Positions 41,920 to 51,631 of a stretch of DNA of 64,000 nt are shown piece after piece. The stretch comes from an uncultured Peptostreptococcus sp. (GTDB lineage Bacteria; Bacillota; Clostridia; Peptostreptococcales; Peptostreptococcaceae). The stretch's first letter is position 1, and every line of letters begins with the position of its first letter. The position numbers were made by a program, and so were the translations under genes. Under the pieces are notes generated by a model that was given only the letters and a program-made list of their open reading frames with translations, was not told where the DNA came from and did not search any database. The DNA lies in contig CAAEUW010000025.1 in NCBI GenBank assembly GCA_900759325.1, forward strand, positions 1 to 64,000. The letters are read 5' to 3'.

Positions 41920-42678
41920 ATGTTGACTAGAAGACAGCAGATAGACAAGACTGTAGAATGGATAAGGGCAAAGGTTGAGGAAGCCCATTGTAGGGGGGTA
42001 GTAGTGGGCGTATCAGGTGGTATAGATTCAGCTGTAGTTGCCTACCTAATCAAGGAAGCCTTTCCTGACAATTCCATGGGTGTGATAATGAACATTAAGA
42101 GTAACCCCCAGGACAAGATTGATGGTATGAAGGTTATAGATGGGTGTGGTATTGAATACCTAGAATTTGACCTTGACCAGCCACAGATAGAAATTTTAAA
42201 TATGGTGACTAATAAGCTTAAGGACAAGGACCTTTATAGGGAAGAAGCCTTAAAGATGACAGATGCCAATCTTAGGGCCAGGATCAGGATGTCTACAGTC
42301 TATACAGTGGCCAACAACCTAGGCTACCTAGTAGCAGGAACTGATAATGCTGCAGAAATACACACAGGCTACTTTACAAAGCATGGTGATGGGGGTGTAG
42401 ACTTCCTACCGATAGCCAACCTTACAAAGGGTGAGGTATTTGAATGGGCCAAGGAATTGGGCATCCATGAGGACTTAATCAATAAGGCCCCATCAGCAGG
42501 CCTATGGGAAGGTCAGACAGATGAGAGTGAAATGGGGACTAGCTACAAGTACATAGATATGGTTCTTGAGGGCAAGGCTGACCAGGTCCCTGAAAAGGAC
42601 AGGGCCATAATAGAGAGGCTACATAGGGTTAGTGAGCACAAGAGGGTTCCAGCAGCAAGACCACCAATTTTCGAATAA
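41920..42678 (+). CDS. nadE: NH3-dependent NAD+ synthetase
   Basis: Amidates nicotinic acid adenine dinucleotide with ammonia. About 252 residues, the short ammonia-only form. P-loop VVGVSGGIDSAVVAYL (about 27), then RARIRMSTVYTVAN and GTDNAAEIHTGYFTKHGDG and the ATP/NaAD-contacting KAPSAGLWEGQTDE. GGAGG five bases before the ATG at 41920 sets the start rather than the TTG at 41908. 49 bases after yigZ and probably cotranscribed. Confidence 0.96.
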   Translation: MLTRRQQIDKTVEWIRAKVEEAHCRGVVVGVSGGIDSAVVAYLIKEAFPDNSMGVIMNIKSNPQDKIDGMKVIDGCGIEYLEFDLDQPQIEILNMVTNKLKDKDLYREEALKMTDANLRARIRMSTVYTVANNLGYLVAGTDNAAEIHTGYFTKHGDGGVDFLPIANLTKGEVFEWAKELGIHEDLINKAPSAGLWEGQTDESEMGTSYKYIDMVLEGKADQVPEKDRAIIERLHRVSEHKRVPAARPPIFE

Positions 42679-42704
42679 GGTATATTAACGAATAAGAAAA
42701 TTTG

Positions 42705-42713
42705 TGATATAAT
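42705..42713 (+). promoter_or_regulatory. Extended -10 promoter for yebC
   Basis: TGATATAAT about 62 bases before the yebC start. Confidence 0.55.
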
Positions 42714-42774
42714 GTTTGAGGATAATCCGTATAAAGTGTTTTAAATATATAAATAAGTAATAAGGAGTGAAATT

Positions 42775-43497
42775 ATGGGTCGTATTCATAATATTGAAGG
42801 AAGAAAAAATAAGCAGGACGCAGCAAGATCGAATGTATTTACTAAGCATGCAAGGGCCATTGCAGTTGCAGCCAGAGAGGGTGGAGGAGATCCAGAATAC
42901 AATGCATCTCTAAAGGCAGCCATAGTAAAGGCAAAGTCAGACAACATGCCTAATGATAATATAGACAGGGCCATCAAAAAGGGTGTAGGTGGCGGTGAAG
43001 GCGAAAACTATGAGTCAATAACTTATGAAGGTTATGGACCAGGTGGCGTAGCCATAATCGTTGAGACCTTGACTGACAACAAGAACAGGACAGCCGGTAA
43101 TGTAAGATACTACTTTGACAAGAACAATGGTAACTTGGGAACTCCAGGTTGCGTATCATTTATGTTCGATAGGAAGGGACAGATCTTTATAGCTGCAGAT
43201 GAAGCAGATGAAGATGAGTTGATGGAAATATCTCTAGACCTAGGTGCAGAAGACTTTATAGCTGAAGAGGTTGGCTACGAAATATTGACTGCTCCAGAAG
43301 ACTTCAATGAAGTAAGAGATGGGCTAGAGGCAAAGGGCTACAAGTTCTTGGCAGCTGACGTTAAGTTGATACCTCAGACTACAAGTGTCCTAGAAGAAGA
43401 GGGCCAGATCAGGTCTATGGAAAAGCTATTAGACGTACTAGAAGAAGATGATGATGTACAGAATGTACACCACAACTGGGAAATGCCTGAAGCATAG
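42775..43497 (+). CDS. yebC: YebC/PmpR/TACO1 family protein
   Basis: 240 residues, family length, starting MGRIHNIEGRKNKQDAARSN. NMPNDNIDRAIKKGVGG and YEGYGPGGVAIIVE are the conserved segments. Members were named transcriptional regulators; more recent work links them to translation through hard stretches such as polyproline. ATG follows AAGGAG. A small acidic protein gene follows within 12 bases. Confidence 0.95.
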   Translation: MGRIHNIEGRKNKQDAARSNVFTKHARAIAVAAREGGGDPEYNASLKAAIVKAKSDNMPNDNIDRAIKKGVGGGEGENYESITYEGYGPGGVAIIVETLTDNKNRTAGNVRYYFDKNNGNLGTPGCVSFMFDRKGQIFIAADEADEDELMEISLDLGAEDFIAEEVGYEILTAPEDFNEVRDGLEAKGYKFLAADVKLIPQTTSVLEEEGQIRSMEKLLDVLEEDDDVQNVHHNWEMPEA

Positions 43498-43508
43498 GAA
43501 GGATGGCT

Positions 43509-43790
43509 ATGGAAAATATGAACATAGGTCAGGAATTTGACGTAAGGAAGTATGATATGTCTATGTACCAGATAGGTACATTTGTCTTTAACTATAGGGA
43601 AGAGGAAGAGGATGGAGAAAAGTTTGTTGAAATAGATGTTTACAAGCTTAGCCACCCAGTGGTTCTATACATAAAGACTTACAGGGCCCCTCATTTCGAG
43701 GAAACTCAGCCTGTAGGTGTTTGTGAAGCCCTATATGAAGAGTTCTACCTATCAGCAGACCAGGAGTCTGAAGAAGGTCAGGAGTCATAA
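43509..43790 (+). CDS. Small acidic protein of unknown function
   Basis: About 93 residues, soluble and acidic, likely all-beta in the middle (YQIGTFVFNY, KFVEIDVYKL, VVLYIKTYRA) with a Glu-rich tail. No family recognised. AGGAAGG supports the ATG at 43509 over the adjacent in-frame ATG at 43503. It is 11 bases after yebC and ends at a clear terminator, so it is part of the yebC transcript. Confidence 0.75.
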   Translation: MENMNIGQEFDVRKYDMSMYQIGTFVFNYREEEEDGEKFVEIDVYKLSHPVVLYIKTYRAPHFEETQPVGVCEALYEEFYLSADQESEEGQES

Positions 43791-43803
43791 GAGTTAATTT
43801 TTT

Positions 43804-43830
43804 GAGGTTGGTAAATACCAACCTCTTTTT
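43804..43830 (+). terminator. Terminator after yebC unit
   Basis: GAGGTTGGTA-AA-TACCAACCTC followed by TTTTT: perfect 10-pair stem. Confidence 0.9.
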
Positions 43831-43947
43831 ATCTTAAAAGTTTTCAATAATTTTAGTAATTTTTGAATCTTTTTATCTATTGTGTTTAAAATTCTACTAA
43901 TTTGATGTATAATAAAAAAAGTGAGATATAATTATAGGGGGGTTATT

Positions 43948-45135
43948 ATGACTAATAATACAGCTTTATCGAATCTTAAAATCCTAGATTTTACCACTCT
44001 ATTGCCAGGTCCATATGCAACTCTAATGCTTGCAGATATGGGTGCTGAAGTATTGAAGGTAAGTTCAAAATCAAAGGTAGACCTGGTTTACAATATGGGG
44101 GCTTTTGATGAAGAGATAGGATTGAGTGCTAACCAGCTATGGCTTAACAGGAATAAGAAAACCATTTCCTTAAACCTAAAATCACCTAAGGCCATAGAAA
44201 TCATCAAGGAATTGATTAAGGAATACGACATAGTTATTGAGCAATTCAGGCCGGGTGTAATGAAGAAGCTAGGCCTATCATATGAAGATCTTTCAAAGAT
44301 CAATCCAAAGCTTATATACTGCTCAATATCTTCTTATGGTAACTCGGGTCCAGCTATGAACAAGGCAGGTCACGACTGTAACTTCTTGGCCCTAAGTGGT
44401 CTCCTATCTGTAGCAGGTAGAAAGTCTACTGGACCATCTCTAATGAGTACACAGCTAGGGGATATAGCAGGTGGTGCCCTACATTCAGTAGTGGGTATCC
44501 TAGCAGCTGTGAATTACAGGGAGTTGAGCGGCAAGGGCCAGTATATAGACATATCTATGATGGATACAATAATACCTATGAATACCTTTGAGGGTACATC
44601 CTTCTTGATGGATGGCAAGAAGAGGGAAAGAGAAGGCTTCGAACTAAATGGTAAGGGTATATACGACATATATGAAACTTCTGACAAGGAGTACATAAGT
44701 GTTGGGTCTCTAGAGCCTAAGTTCCTAAAGAAGTTGGCTGAGTCAGTTGGCCTACTAGAACTACTAGAAGTAGGACCTACTCCAGACGATGGTGGGGTTT
44801 TAAAGGCTAGATTGACTGAAATTATTAAGTCTAAGCCTCTTGCCCATTGGAACCAGGTATTTGGTGACTTAGATGCTTGTATTGAACCAGTCCTAGACTT
44901 TGACCAGGCCTTCAATCATGAACCTCAAATCAAGGCTAGAGAAATGATAGTAGAGGTGGACGCAGGTAAAAAGAAGGTTCGCCAGTTTGCTATGCCTATT
45001 AAATTCTCTGAAGCAGATGTATTATATAGGCATGCGGGTAAGGAAATAGGTCATGATACCCAGGATGTACTAAAAAAGCTAGGCTATAATGACTCAGAGA
45101 TTGCCGCTATGGATTCTGAGGAAGTATTTAAATAG
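43948..45135 (+). CDS. CaiB/BaiF family protein, alpha-methylacyl-CoA racemase-like
   Basis: 395 residues of the family III CoA-transferase fold, starting KILDFTTLLPGPYATLMLADMG. Three residues used by alpha-methylacyl-CoA racemases are in place: His142 in AGHDCNFLALSG, Asp172 in QLGDIAGG and Glu256 in VGSLEPKF. That set, above all SLEPKF, points to a racemase rather than a CoA transferase, though members are often misnamed either way. Substrate unknown; branched acyl-CoAs from amino-acid fermentation are possible. GGGGGG precedes the ATG. Single gene, flanked by terminators. Confidence 0.85.
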   Translation: MTNNTALSNLKILDFTTLLPGPYATLMLADMGAEVLKVSSKSKVDLVYNMGAFDEEIGLSANQLWLNRNKKTISLNLKSPKAIEIIKELIKEYDIVIEQFRPGVMKKLGLSYEDLSKINPKLIYCSISSYGNSGPAMNKAGHDCNFLALSGLLSVAGRKSTGPSLMSTQLGDIAGGALHSVVGILAAVNYRELSGKGQYIDISMMDTIIPMNTFEGTSFLMDGKKREREGFELNGKGIYDIYETSDKEYISVGSLEPKFLKKLAESVGLLELLEVGPTPDDGGVLKARLTEIIKSKPLAHWNQVFGDLDACIEPVLDFDQAFNHEPQIKAREMIVEVDAGKKKVRQFAMPIKFSEADVLYRHAGKEIGHDTQDVLKKLGYNDSEIAAMDSEEVFK

Positions 45136-45200
45136 GGACTTGCCAGCAAGGCTAGTTCAATTTATCTTCTACATAAATTTTTAAATAAATAGTATATAAT

Positions 45201-45247
45201 ACCGGCTATATGACTAGATTATCATGATCATATAGCCGGTTTTTTTA
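45201..45247 (+). terminator. Terminator after the racemase-like gene
   Basis: ACCGGCTATATGA pairs with TCATATAGCCGGT (13 pairs), followed by seven T. Confidence 0.9.
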
Positions 45248-45362
45248 ATATATTTAAACTTTAGTCCCAATATAATGGATATTTAAAGGATAATGGTTTA
45301 TAATTTATATATCAAATATCTTGAGTAAAAATTTAAATATATAGAAAGGTAAGGAGAATAAT

Positions 45363-45827
45363 ATGAAAATTGGAGATAAGGCACCAGATTTTAAATTAAT
45401 GGACAAGGATAATAATGAAGTAACCTTAAGTCAGTTTAGGGGCAAGAAGGTAATTTTGTATTTTTATCCAAAGGACAATACACCAGGTTGCACTAAGCAG
45501 GCTTGCAACTTTAGGGACAACTACCCACAGATAGTAGCCAAGGGGGCAGAGGTAATAGGTATCAGCAAGGATAGCGCTAAGACTCATACAAACTTTGCAA
45601 CTAAGCACGAGCTACCATTTATACTTTTATCTGATCCAGATGCAAAGGTAATAGAGGCCTATGGGGTTTGGAAGGAAAAGAAAATGTACGGAAAGACCTT
45701 CCTAGGTATAGAAAGAACAACTTTCTTGATAGACGAAGAGGGCATAATAGTAGATATAGTAAATGGCAAGAGGATGAAGGCTGCTACAAATGCAGATGAT
45801 ATAATGGCCGGAGACTTTTTGGGATAG
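45363..45827 (+). CDS. bcp: Thiol peroxidase, Bcp-type peroxiredoxin
   Basis: Reduces hydroperoxides with thioredoxin. 154 residues. The peroxidatic Cys lies in YPKDNTPGCTKQACNFRD with the resolving Cys five residues later, the atypical 2-Cys arrangement of Bcp. GVWKEKKMYGKTFLGIERTT is the usual downstream motif. ATG follows AAGGAG. A single gene that fits oxygen defence in an anaerobe. Confidence 0.96.
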   Translation: MKIGDKAPDFKLMDKDNNEVTLSQFRGKKVILYFYPKDNTPGCTKQACNFRDNYPQIVAKGAEVIGISKDSAKTHTNFATKHELPFILLSDPDAKVIEAYGVWKEKKMYGKTFLGIERTTFLIDEEGIIVDIVNGKRMKAATNADDIMAGDFLG

Positions 45828-45977
45828 GTAGAAAAGACGGTATGTATCCTAAAGAACTCCTAGCTTGGACATAGGTATAAGTATATAATGCGAAGTTTTT
45901 ATAATATAAAGGATATTATAGCAGCTAGAGTCTTAAGTATATATACTATTAATGATTATAAATAGGTAGGTAAAAAA

Positions 45978-48086
45978 ATGAAGCTAATAGATGAAAATTT
46001 ATATATGGAAGGGGTCAAGAAAAGACTGGCCCAAAACCTGATTTCAAATGAAGAAGCCAGTTTAATGGTGAAAGACCTTACTGAGATTTTGAACTACCAC
46101 AGTGACAGGTACTATAATTCAGACAGCCCAGAGATAAGTGATATGGACTATGATAGGCTTATGAAGAGTCTGATCCTCCTAGAGGAGGCCTTTCCTCAAT
46201 ACAAGAAGGAGGACTCTCCGACAGTTAGGGTAGGGGGAAGAGCCCTAGATAAGTTTGACCAGTACCAGCACGAGAGACCTATGCTGAGTCTTTCCAATGT
46301 ATTCAATAATGAAGAAATAAGAGATTTTGATAGGAGGGTTCGCGGAAGTCTAGAACCTGGTCATGGCCAGGTAAACTATGTGGTTGAAACTAAGATAGAT
46401 GGTTTATCGGTTGGCCTAACCTATGAGGATGGCTACCTAAGGGTAGGTGCTACTAGGGGTGATGGCCACATAGGAGAGAATGTAACAGAAAATATCAAAA
46501 CAATAGCAAGCATACCCATCAAGATAGATGAAAAGAGAAAGCTAGTAGTCAGGGGTGAGGTATATATTTCAAAAAGTGATTTTGAGGCTGTAAATGCCTA
46601 CCAGGAGGACCATGACCTCCAAATATATGCCAATCCAAGGAACCTAGCAGCAGGCTCTCTAAGACAGCTTGACCCTAAGCTGGCAGCTAAGAGGCCTCTA
46701 GATATATTTATCTTTAACCTAGAAAATATAGATGACTTAGGTATAGAAACGCACAGCCAGTCCTTTGACTATATGAAGTCCCTGGGCCTAAAGGTAAATG
46801 AAAAATACAAGCTGTGTAAGGATATTGAAGAGGTAATAGAATATATAAGGTACTGGACAGAAAATAGGTCCAGCCTACCATATGAGATAGATGGTATGGT
46901 TATAAAGGTTGACTCCATAGCCCAAAGGGAGGTCCTTGGCTTTACTGCTAAGAGTCCAAGGTGGGCGACTGCCTTCAAGTTCCCAGCAGAGAGGAAGAAG
47001 ACCAAGCTTCTAGATATAGAAGTAGAGGTGGGCAGGACCGGTACAATTACCCCAACTGCTATCCTAGAGCCAGTGAGGCTCGCTGGTACCATGGTTGGTA
47101 GGGCAACCCTTCATAACGAAGACTACATAAAGGAAAGAGATATTAGGATTGGGGATACGGTCCTAGTCCAAAAGGCAGGAGATATTATTCCCCAAGTAGT
47201 TGAGGTAGTCAAGGAGGATAGGACGGGCAATGAAGTTGTATTTGATATGCCTCATATATGCCCGGCCTGTGGTCAGGAAACCTTTAGGCTAGATGGTGAG
47301 GCAGCTGTCAAGTGCATCAACATCTCCTGCCCTGCCCAGATAAGAAGGGGGATTATCCACTTTGTATCCAGGGATGCCATGGATATAGAGGGTATGGGTG
47401 AGTCTATTATTACAAGCCTTCTAGACAAGGGGGTAATAAAGGATATAGCTGACCTATACTATATGGACCCAGATATATTGGTAAGTCTAGATCGTATGGG
47501 ACAAAAATCTGTAGCCAACCTAATGGCCTCTATAGAAAAATCAAAGTCAAATGACCTTTGGAGACTGATAAACGGCCTGGGGATTAGGTTCGTAGGAGTC
47601 AAGGGGGCCAAGCTCTTAGCAGATGCCTGTGGTTCTATGGACAAGATTATGGAGGCTAGTGAAGAGGACCTAATAGGAATAGAAGAATTTGGTCAAATAA
47701 TGTCAGATAGTGTAGTTAAGTTCTTCCAGGAGGATAAGAATAAGCTGACTATTGAAAAGCTGAGACAGGCAGGCCTTAATATGGAAGTGATAGAAAAGGA
47801 AGACCAGGGTATAGCCAAGGTATTTGATGGCATGAAGATAGTACTTACAGGTACCCTTCCTTCTATGAATAGGAACCATGCTAAGGTCCTAATAGAAGAG
47901 AGGGCAGGTAAGGCTACCTCAAGTGTCAGCAAGTCTACTAGCTTTGTATTGGCTGGCGAAGAGGCAGGATCTAAGCTAGACAAGGCCCTAGCACTTGGTG
48001 TTAAGGTTATAGATGAGGCCAAGTTTATGGACCTAGTAAACTGCCAGACTAAGGAAGAGGTCGCTGCCTTATTAGAACAAGTATAG
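45978..48086 (+). CDS. ligA: NAD-dependent DNA ligase
   Basis: Seals nicks in replication and repair. 702 residues, slightly above the usual 670. The nucleotidyltransferase Lys is in VETKIDGLSVGL (about 140); the OB domain, a four-Cys zinc finger (CPACG, then CINISCPAQ), HhH repeats and a C-terminal BRCT domain (FDGMKIVLTGTLPSMNR, about 617) follow in order. About 30 residues precede the usual start of the Ia domain. The ribosome site is weak (TAGGTAGG). The gene is 150 bases after bcp, with TATAAT sequences in between that may be its promoter. Confidence 0.97.
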   Translation: MKLIDENLYMEGVKKRLAQNLISNEEASLMVKDLTEILNYHSDRYYNSDSPEISDMDYDRLMKSLILLEEAFPQYKKEDSPTVRVGGRALDKFDQYQHERPMLSLSNVFNNEEIRDFDRRVRGSLEPGHGQVNYVVETKIDGLSVGLTYEDGYLRVGATRGDGHIGENVTENIKTIASIPIKIDEKRKLVVRGEVYISKSDFEAVNAYQEDHDLQIYANPRNLAAGSLRQLDPKLAAKRPLDIFIFNLENIDDLGIETHSQSFDYMKSLGLKVNEKYKLCKDIEEVIEYIRYWTENRSSLPYEIDGMVIKVDSIAQREVLGFTAKSPRWATAFKFPAERKKTKLLDIEVEVGRTGTITPTAILEPVRLAGTMVGRATLHNEDYIKERDIRIGDTVLVQKAGDIIPQVVEVVKEDRTGNEVVFDMPHICPACGQETFRLDGEAAVKCINISCPAQIRRGIIHFVSRDAMDIEGMGESIITSLLDKGVIKDIADLYYMDPDILVSLDRMGQKSVANLMASIEKSKSNDLWRLINGLGIRFVGVKGAKLLADACGSMDKIMEASEEDLIGIEEFGQIMSDSVVKFFQEDKNKLTIEKLRQAGLNMEVIEKEDQGIAKVFDGMKIVLTGTLPSMNRNHAKVLIEERAGKATSSVSKSTSFVLAGEEAGSKLDKALALGVKVIDEAKFMDLVNCQTKEEVAALLEQV

Positions 48087-48194
48087 GCCTTGATATTTTT
48101 AAGATTTATTTGAGCTTAGGGGTATATCCTTATATATAGAATAAATTGCTTGATTATATAATCAGGCTGAATATAGATGAAAAGAGGGGATTTA

Positions 48195-49655
48195 GTGACA
48201 AATTCAAGTATTAAAGGGAACAAAGATGTCAAGTCTAGTCAAGGACTAGAAAATATAATTGCTGGTGAGGTCGGTGTTTTGGGCCAGGAAGCAAGTGGGC
48301 CAAGACCGGATGGAAGGCAGTACGACCAGCTAAGACCAGTCAAAATAACTAGGAACTATACGATGCATTCGGCAGGATCTGTCCTAATAGAGGTAGGAAA
48401 TACCAAGGTGATCTGTACTGCATCTGTGGAAGAGGGTGTCCCAGGTTTTATGAAGGGGACAGGTCGCGGATGGATAAGCGCAGAGTATTCCATGCTACCT
48501 TCAGCTACAGAAACTAGGAAAAGGAGAGATTCTAGCAAGGGTAGGATAGATGGTAGGAGCCAGGAAATACAGAGACTGATAGGCAGGTCTATCAGGTCTG
48601 TAGTTAATCTGGATGACTTGGGTGAAAGAACTATATGGATAGACTGTGATGTCATCCAGGCAGATGGTGGTACCAGAACTGCATCAATTACAGGAGCCTT
48701 TGTTGCCTTAGCAGATGCCCTTTACAAGCTTTACCAGGAGGGACTGATAAAGACTATGCCTGTGACTAGCATGCTGGCAGCAGTTAGCGTAGGTGTGGTA
48801 GATTCCCAGGTATGCCTAGATATTTGTTACCAGGAAGACTCAAATGCTGAGGTTGATACAAATATCATCATGAATAATAAGGGAGAATTTGTAGAGCTCC
48901 AGTGTACTGGTGAAGAGAGACCCTTTACTAGGGCCGAAATGGACAAGATACTTGAATATGCGGAAAAGGGAAATAGGGAGCTTATGAGAATCCAAAGGAG
49001 GATTCTTGGTGAGGTTGCCGATGCAATTATAGGACCTGAATACGAAAGAGAGGCCATTATAGCAACTGGTAATATGCACAAGCTAGAAGAAATCCAGAAT
49101 ATGTTGGCAGATATGGACTTTGAGATAAAGTCCCTAAAGGATGTTGACCTTGATGGTATAGAGATAATAGAAAACGGTAGGACCTTTGAACACAATGCCC
49201 TAATAAAGGCTAGAACTATATCCAAGATGACTGGCAAGATAGCCATAGGTGATGATTCTGGTATTGAAGTAGATGCCCTTGGAAAGAGGCCTGGTATATA
49301 TTCAGCCAGGTATGCAGGCGAAAATGCTAGTGACGAAGAAAATAGGATAAAGATGTTTGAAGAACTTAAGGATGTACCCATGGAAAAGAGGACAGCTAGG
49401 TTCGTATGTGTAATAGCGACCGTATTCCCAGATGGTAAGGAAATGCTAGCCAGGGGCAAGGTAGAGGGTAGGATAGCCCTTGAAGAGAGGGGTCAAAATG
49501 GCTTTGGTTATGACTGTATGTTCATACCAGAGGGTTATGAAGAAACCTTTGGACAGTTATCACCTGAGGTTAAGAATTCCTTTAGCCATAGGTCTAGAGC
49601 CCTTGCTCAAATGAAGCTTAGTCTAAAGGAAATAATAGAATCTAGAACTATATAG
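48195..49655 (+). CDS. rph-rdgB: Fused RNase PH and dITP/XTP pyrophosphatase
   Basis: One chain of about 486 residues with two enzymes. The first (about 35-275) is RNase PH, which trims tRNA 3' ends: RPDGRQYDQLRPV, RSVVNLDDLGERTIWIDCD, QADGGTRTASITGA. The second (about 284-485) is the RdgB/HAM1 pyrophosphatase that removes ITP/XTP: IIATGNMHKLEEI, GDDSGIEVDALGKRPGIYSA, NGFGYDCMFIPEGY, FSHRSRAL. No stop or frameshift separates them. The start is GTG, five bases after GAGGGG; the ATG at 48177 lies too close to a likely TATAAT. A 35-residue N-terminal extension precedes the RNase domain. Confidence 0.95.
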   Translation: MTNSSIKGNKDVKSSQGLENIIAGEVGVLGQEASGPRPDGRQYDQLRPVKITRNYTMHSAGSVLIEVGNTKVICTASVEEGVPGFMKGTGRGWISAEYSMLPSATETRKRRDSSKGRIDGRSQEIQRLIGRSIRSVVNLDDLGERTIWIDCDVIQADGGTRTASITGAFVALADALYKLYQEGLIKTMPVTSMLAAVSVGVVDSQVCLDICYQEDSNAEVDTNIIMNNKGEFVELQCTGEERPFTRAEMDKILEYAEKGNRELMRIQRRILGEVADAIIGPEYEREAIIATGNMHKLEEIQNMLADMDFEIKSLKDVDLDGIEIIENGRTFEHNALIKARTISKMTGKIAIGDDSGIEVDALGKRPGIYSARYAGENASDEENRIKMFEELKDVPMEKRTARFVCVIATVFPDGKEMLARGKVEGRIALEERGQNGFGYDCMFIPEGYEETFGQLSPEVKNSFSHRSRALAQMKLSLKEIIESRTI

Positions 49656-49693
49656 GCTTTGAAGAGCCGCTTGTTAGAGAAGGGAGTTTAAAA

Positions 49694-50167
49694 ATGAAGA
49701 TATTAATCTTGTCTGATACTCATGGAGACAGACGAAGTATGGACAAATTGGTACCCTTTATAAGTCAAGAAATTGATTTGATGATACATGCCGGGGATAA
49801 TTTTAAGGACTCCATTTACTTAAAGGACAAGACCTCTAAGCCGATAATGGCAGTCAGGGGGAACTGTGACTTTGAAATAGCGGATGGTGAGCTCGTCTTT
49901 GAATTAGAAGGCCTAACCTTTATGCTTGTCCATGGCCACATGCACAGGGTCAAGTATGGATTGGACCTGCTAGCCCAGGATGCCCATGAAAAGGGGGCCA
50001 ATATAGCGATTTTTGGCCATACCCATATCAAGGAAAATAAAGTCATAGGTGGCGTTGAAATCATAAATCCTGGAAGCCTATCCCTACCTAGGGATGGTAT
50101 AAAGGGGTCCTATGTGGTTATGGACATAGAAAATGGAAAATATACTTATTCATATCATGATAATTAA
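49694..50167 (+). CDS. YfcE/MJ0936-type metallophosphodiesterase
   Basis: 157 residues with the complete calcineurin-type metal-site series: LSDTHGD, MIHAGDN, AVRGNCD, LVHGHMHR and FGHTHIKE. Such enzymes cleave phosphodiesters in vitro; their cell substrate is unclear. ATG follows AAGGGAG. 38 bases after the rph-rdgB gene, the order usual in Firmicutes, where a separate or fused rdgB comes before it. Confidence 0.94.
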   Translation: MKILILSDTHGDRRSMDKLVPFISQEIDLMIHAGDNFKDSIYLKDKTSKPIMAVRGNCDFEIADGELVFELEGLTFMLVHGHMHRVKYGLDLLAQDAHEKGANIAIFGHTHIKENKVIGGVEIINPGSLSLPRDGIKGSYVVMDIENGKYTYSYHDN

Positions 50168-50175
50168 GGAAACCA

Positions 50176-50204
50176 TTGTATTTTAACCTTTTTTATAGTA
50201 TAAT
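50176..50204 (+). promoter_or_regulatory. tig promoter
   Basis: TTGTAT (50176-50181), 17 bases, TATAAT (50199-50204), about 85 bases before the tig start. No CtsR-type heptad repeat is seen. Confidence 0.6.
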
Positions 50205-50288
50205 TATGTGGTTGAATTGTGTTTAAAATTATGATTAGAATAATTAAAAAACAATAATATATTTAGGTGACGTGTAGGAGGATTATTT

Positions 50289-51572
50289 ATGAAACCAGAA
50301 TTAATTAAAAAAGAAGGATATTCTGTGAATTTTGAAATAGCTATAGATGCTGCAGAATTTGAGGGAGCAATAGACAAGGCTTACAAGAAGACTAGGTCTA
50401 GATACAATATAGCTGGATTTAGAAAGGGTAAGGCTCCAAGAAAGATAATAGAATTGAACTATGGTAAGGGCGTATTCTTTAATGATGCCCTAGATATACT
50501 ACTTCCAGAAGTATATCCAGCAGCAATAGACGAGCTAGGTCTATTTGTTGTTAGCCAGCCAAGTATAGATATAAAGGATGTTAAAGAAGACGGTTCACTA
50601 GTACTTGTAGTAGATGTTGATGTTAGACCAGAGCTAACAGTAGAAAACTACAAGGGTGTAGAAATAGAAAAGGTTGAAGCAGAAGTAACTGAAGACCAGA
50701 TAGATGATGAATTAAAGGCCCTAGTAGAAAGACAGTCTAGAATGGTAGATACTGAAGGTCCAATAGAAAATGGAAATATAGCAGTTATAGACTTCAAGGG
50801 ACTATTAGATGGAGAAACTTTTGAAGGTGGAACATCTGAAGGCTATTCACTAGAGGTAGGTTCAGGTACATTTATACCAGGCTTTGAAGAACAACTAGTA
50901 GGCAAGAAGGCTGGAGAAGAAATAAACGTTGAAGTTACTTTCCCAGAAGATTACCCAGCTGAAGAGTTAGCAGGTAAGCCAGTAGTATTCGAAGTAAAGA
51001 TCAAGGAAATCAAGGTTAAGGAATTACCAGCCCTAGATGATGACTTCGCTAAGGACACAACTGAATTTGAATCATTAGAAGAATTAAAGAACGACATCAA
51101 GGCTAACCTTCAGAAGAAGGCAGATGAAGAAGCTAAAAATGAAATGAGAAACAAGGTAGTTGAAAAGATAGCTGAAACTGTCGAAGTTGACATTCCAAAC
51201 TCAATGGTAGAAAGCCAGCTTGACAACCAGATGAACGAAATCAATATGCAGCTAAGCTACCAGGGATGGTCCCTAGAAAAGTTTGCTGAACTATCAGGCC
51301 AGACTCTAGAAGAAATCAGAGAAGCTAGAAGGGACGAAGCTAAGGCTCTAGTTAAGAACTCCCTAGTAATCGAAAAGATAGCTGAACTAGAAAATGTAGA
51401 AGTAACTGAAGCTGACATAGATGCAGACCTTGAAAATATGGCTAACATGTATGGTCTAGAGCTTGACAAGATCAAGGAAGTAGTTGGAGAGGCTGAAAGA
51501 GAAGGCATAGTTGCTAGATTAAAGAATACTAAGACAGTAGACATGCTACTAGATGCTGCTGTACTTAAGTAG
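50289..51572 (+). CDS. tig: Trigger factor chaperone
   Basis: Ribosome-bound chaperone and prolyl isomerase. 427 residues: N-terminal ribosome-binding domain with the signature GFRKGKAPR (about 42), FKBP-type isomerase domain (about 150-240, VIDFKGLLDGETFEGG and FIPGFEEQLVGKK), and a helical C-terminal arm domain. Arg is mostly AGA here, against AGG in many neighbours, as for a highly expressed gene. ATG follows GTAGGAGG. Followed by its own terminator, then clpP-clpX in the classic order. Confidence 0.98.
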   Translation: MKPELIKKEGYSVNFEIAIDAAEFEGAIDKAYKKTRSRYNIAGFRKGKAPRKIIELNYGKGVFFNDALDILLPEVYPAAIDELGLFVVSQPSIDIKDVKEDGSLVLVVDVDVRPELTVENYKGVEIEKVEAEVTEDQIDDELKALVERQSRMVDTEGPIENGNIAVIDFKGLLDGETFEGGTSEGYSLEVGSGTFIPGFEEQLVGKKAGEEINVEVTFPEDYPAEELAGKPVVFEVKIKEIKVKELPALDDDFAKDTTEFESLEELKNDIKANLQKKADEEAKNEMRNKVVEKIAETVEVDIPNSMVESQLDNQMNEINMQLSYQGWSLEKFAELSGQTLEEIREARRDEAKALVKNSLVIEKIAELENVEVTEADIDADLENMANMYGLELDKIKEVVGEAEREGIVARLKNTKTVDMLLDAAVLK

Positions 51573-51631
51573 TCAAATCCTGATTATACAGGTTAAATTT
51601 AGGTATATAGTATAAAATAAAGTATGTAGAC

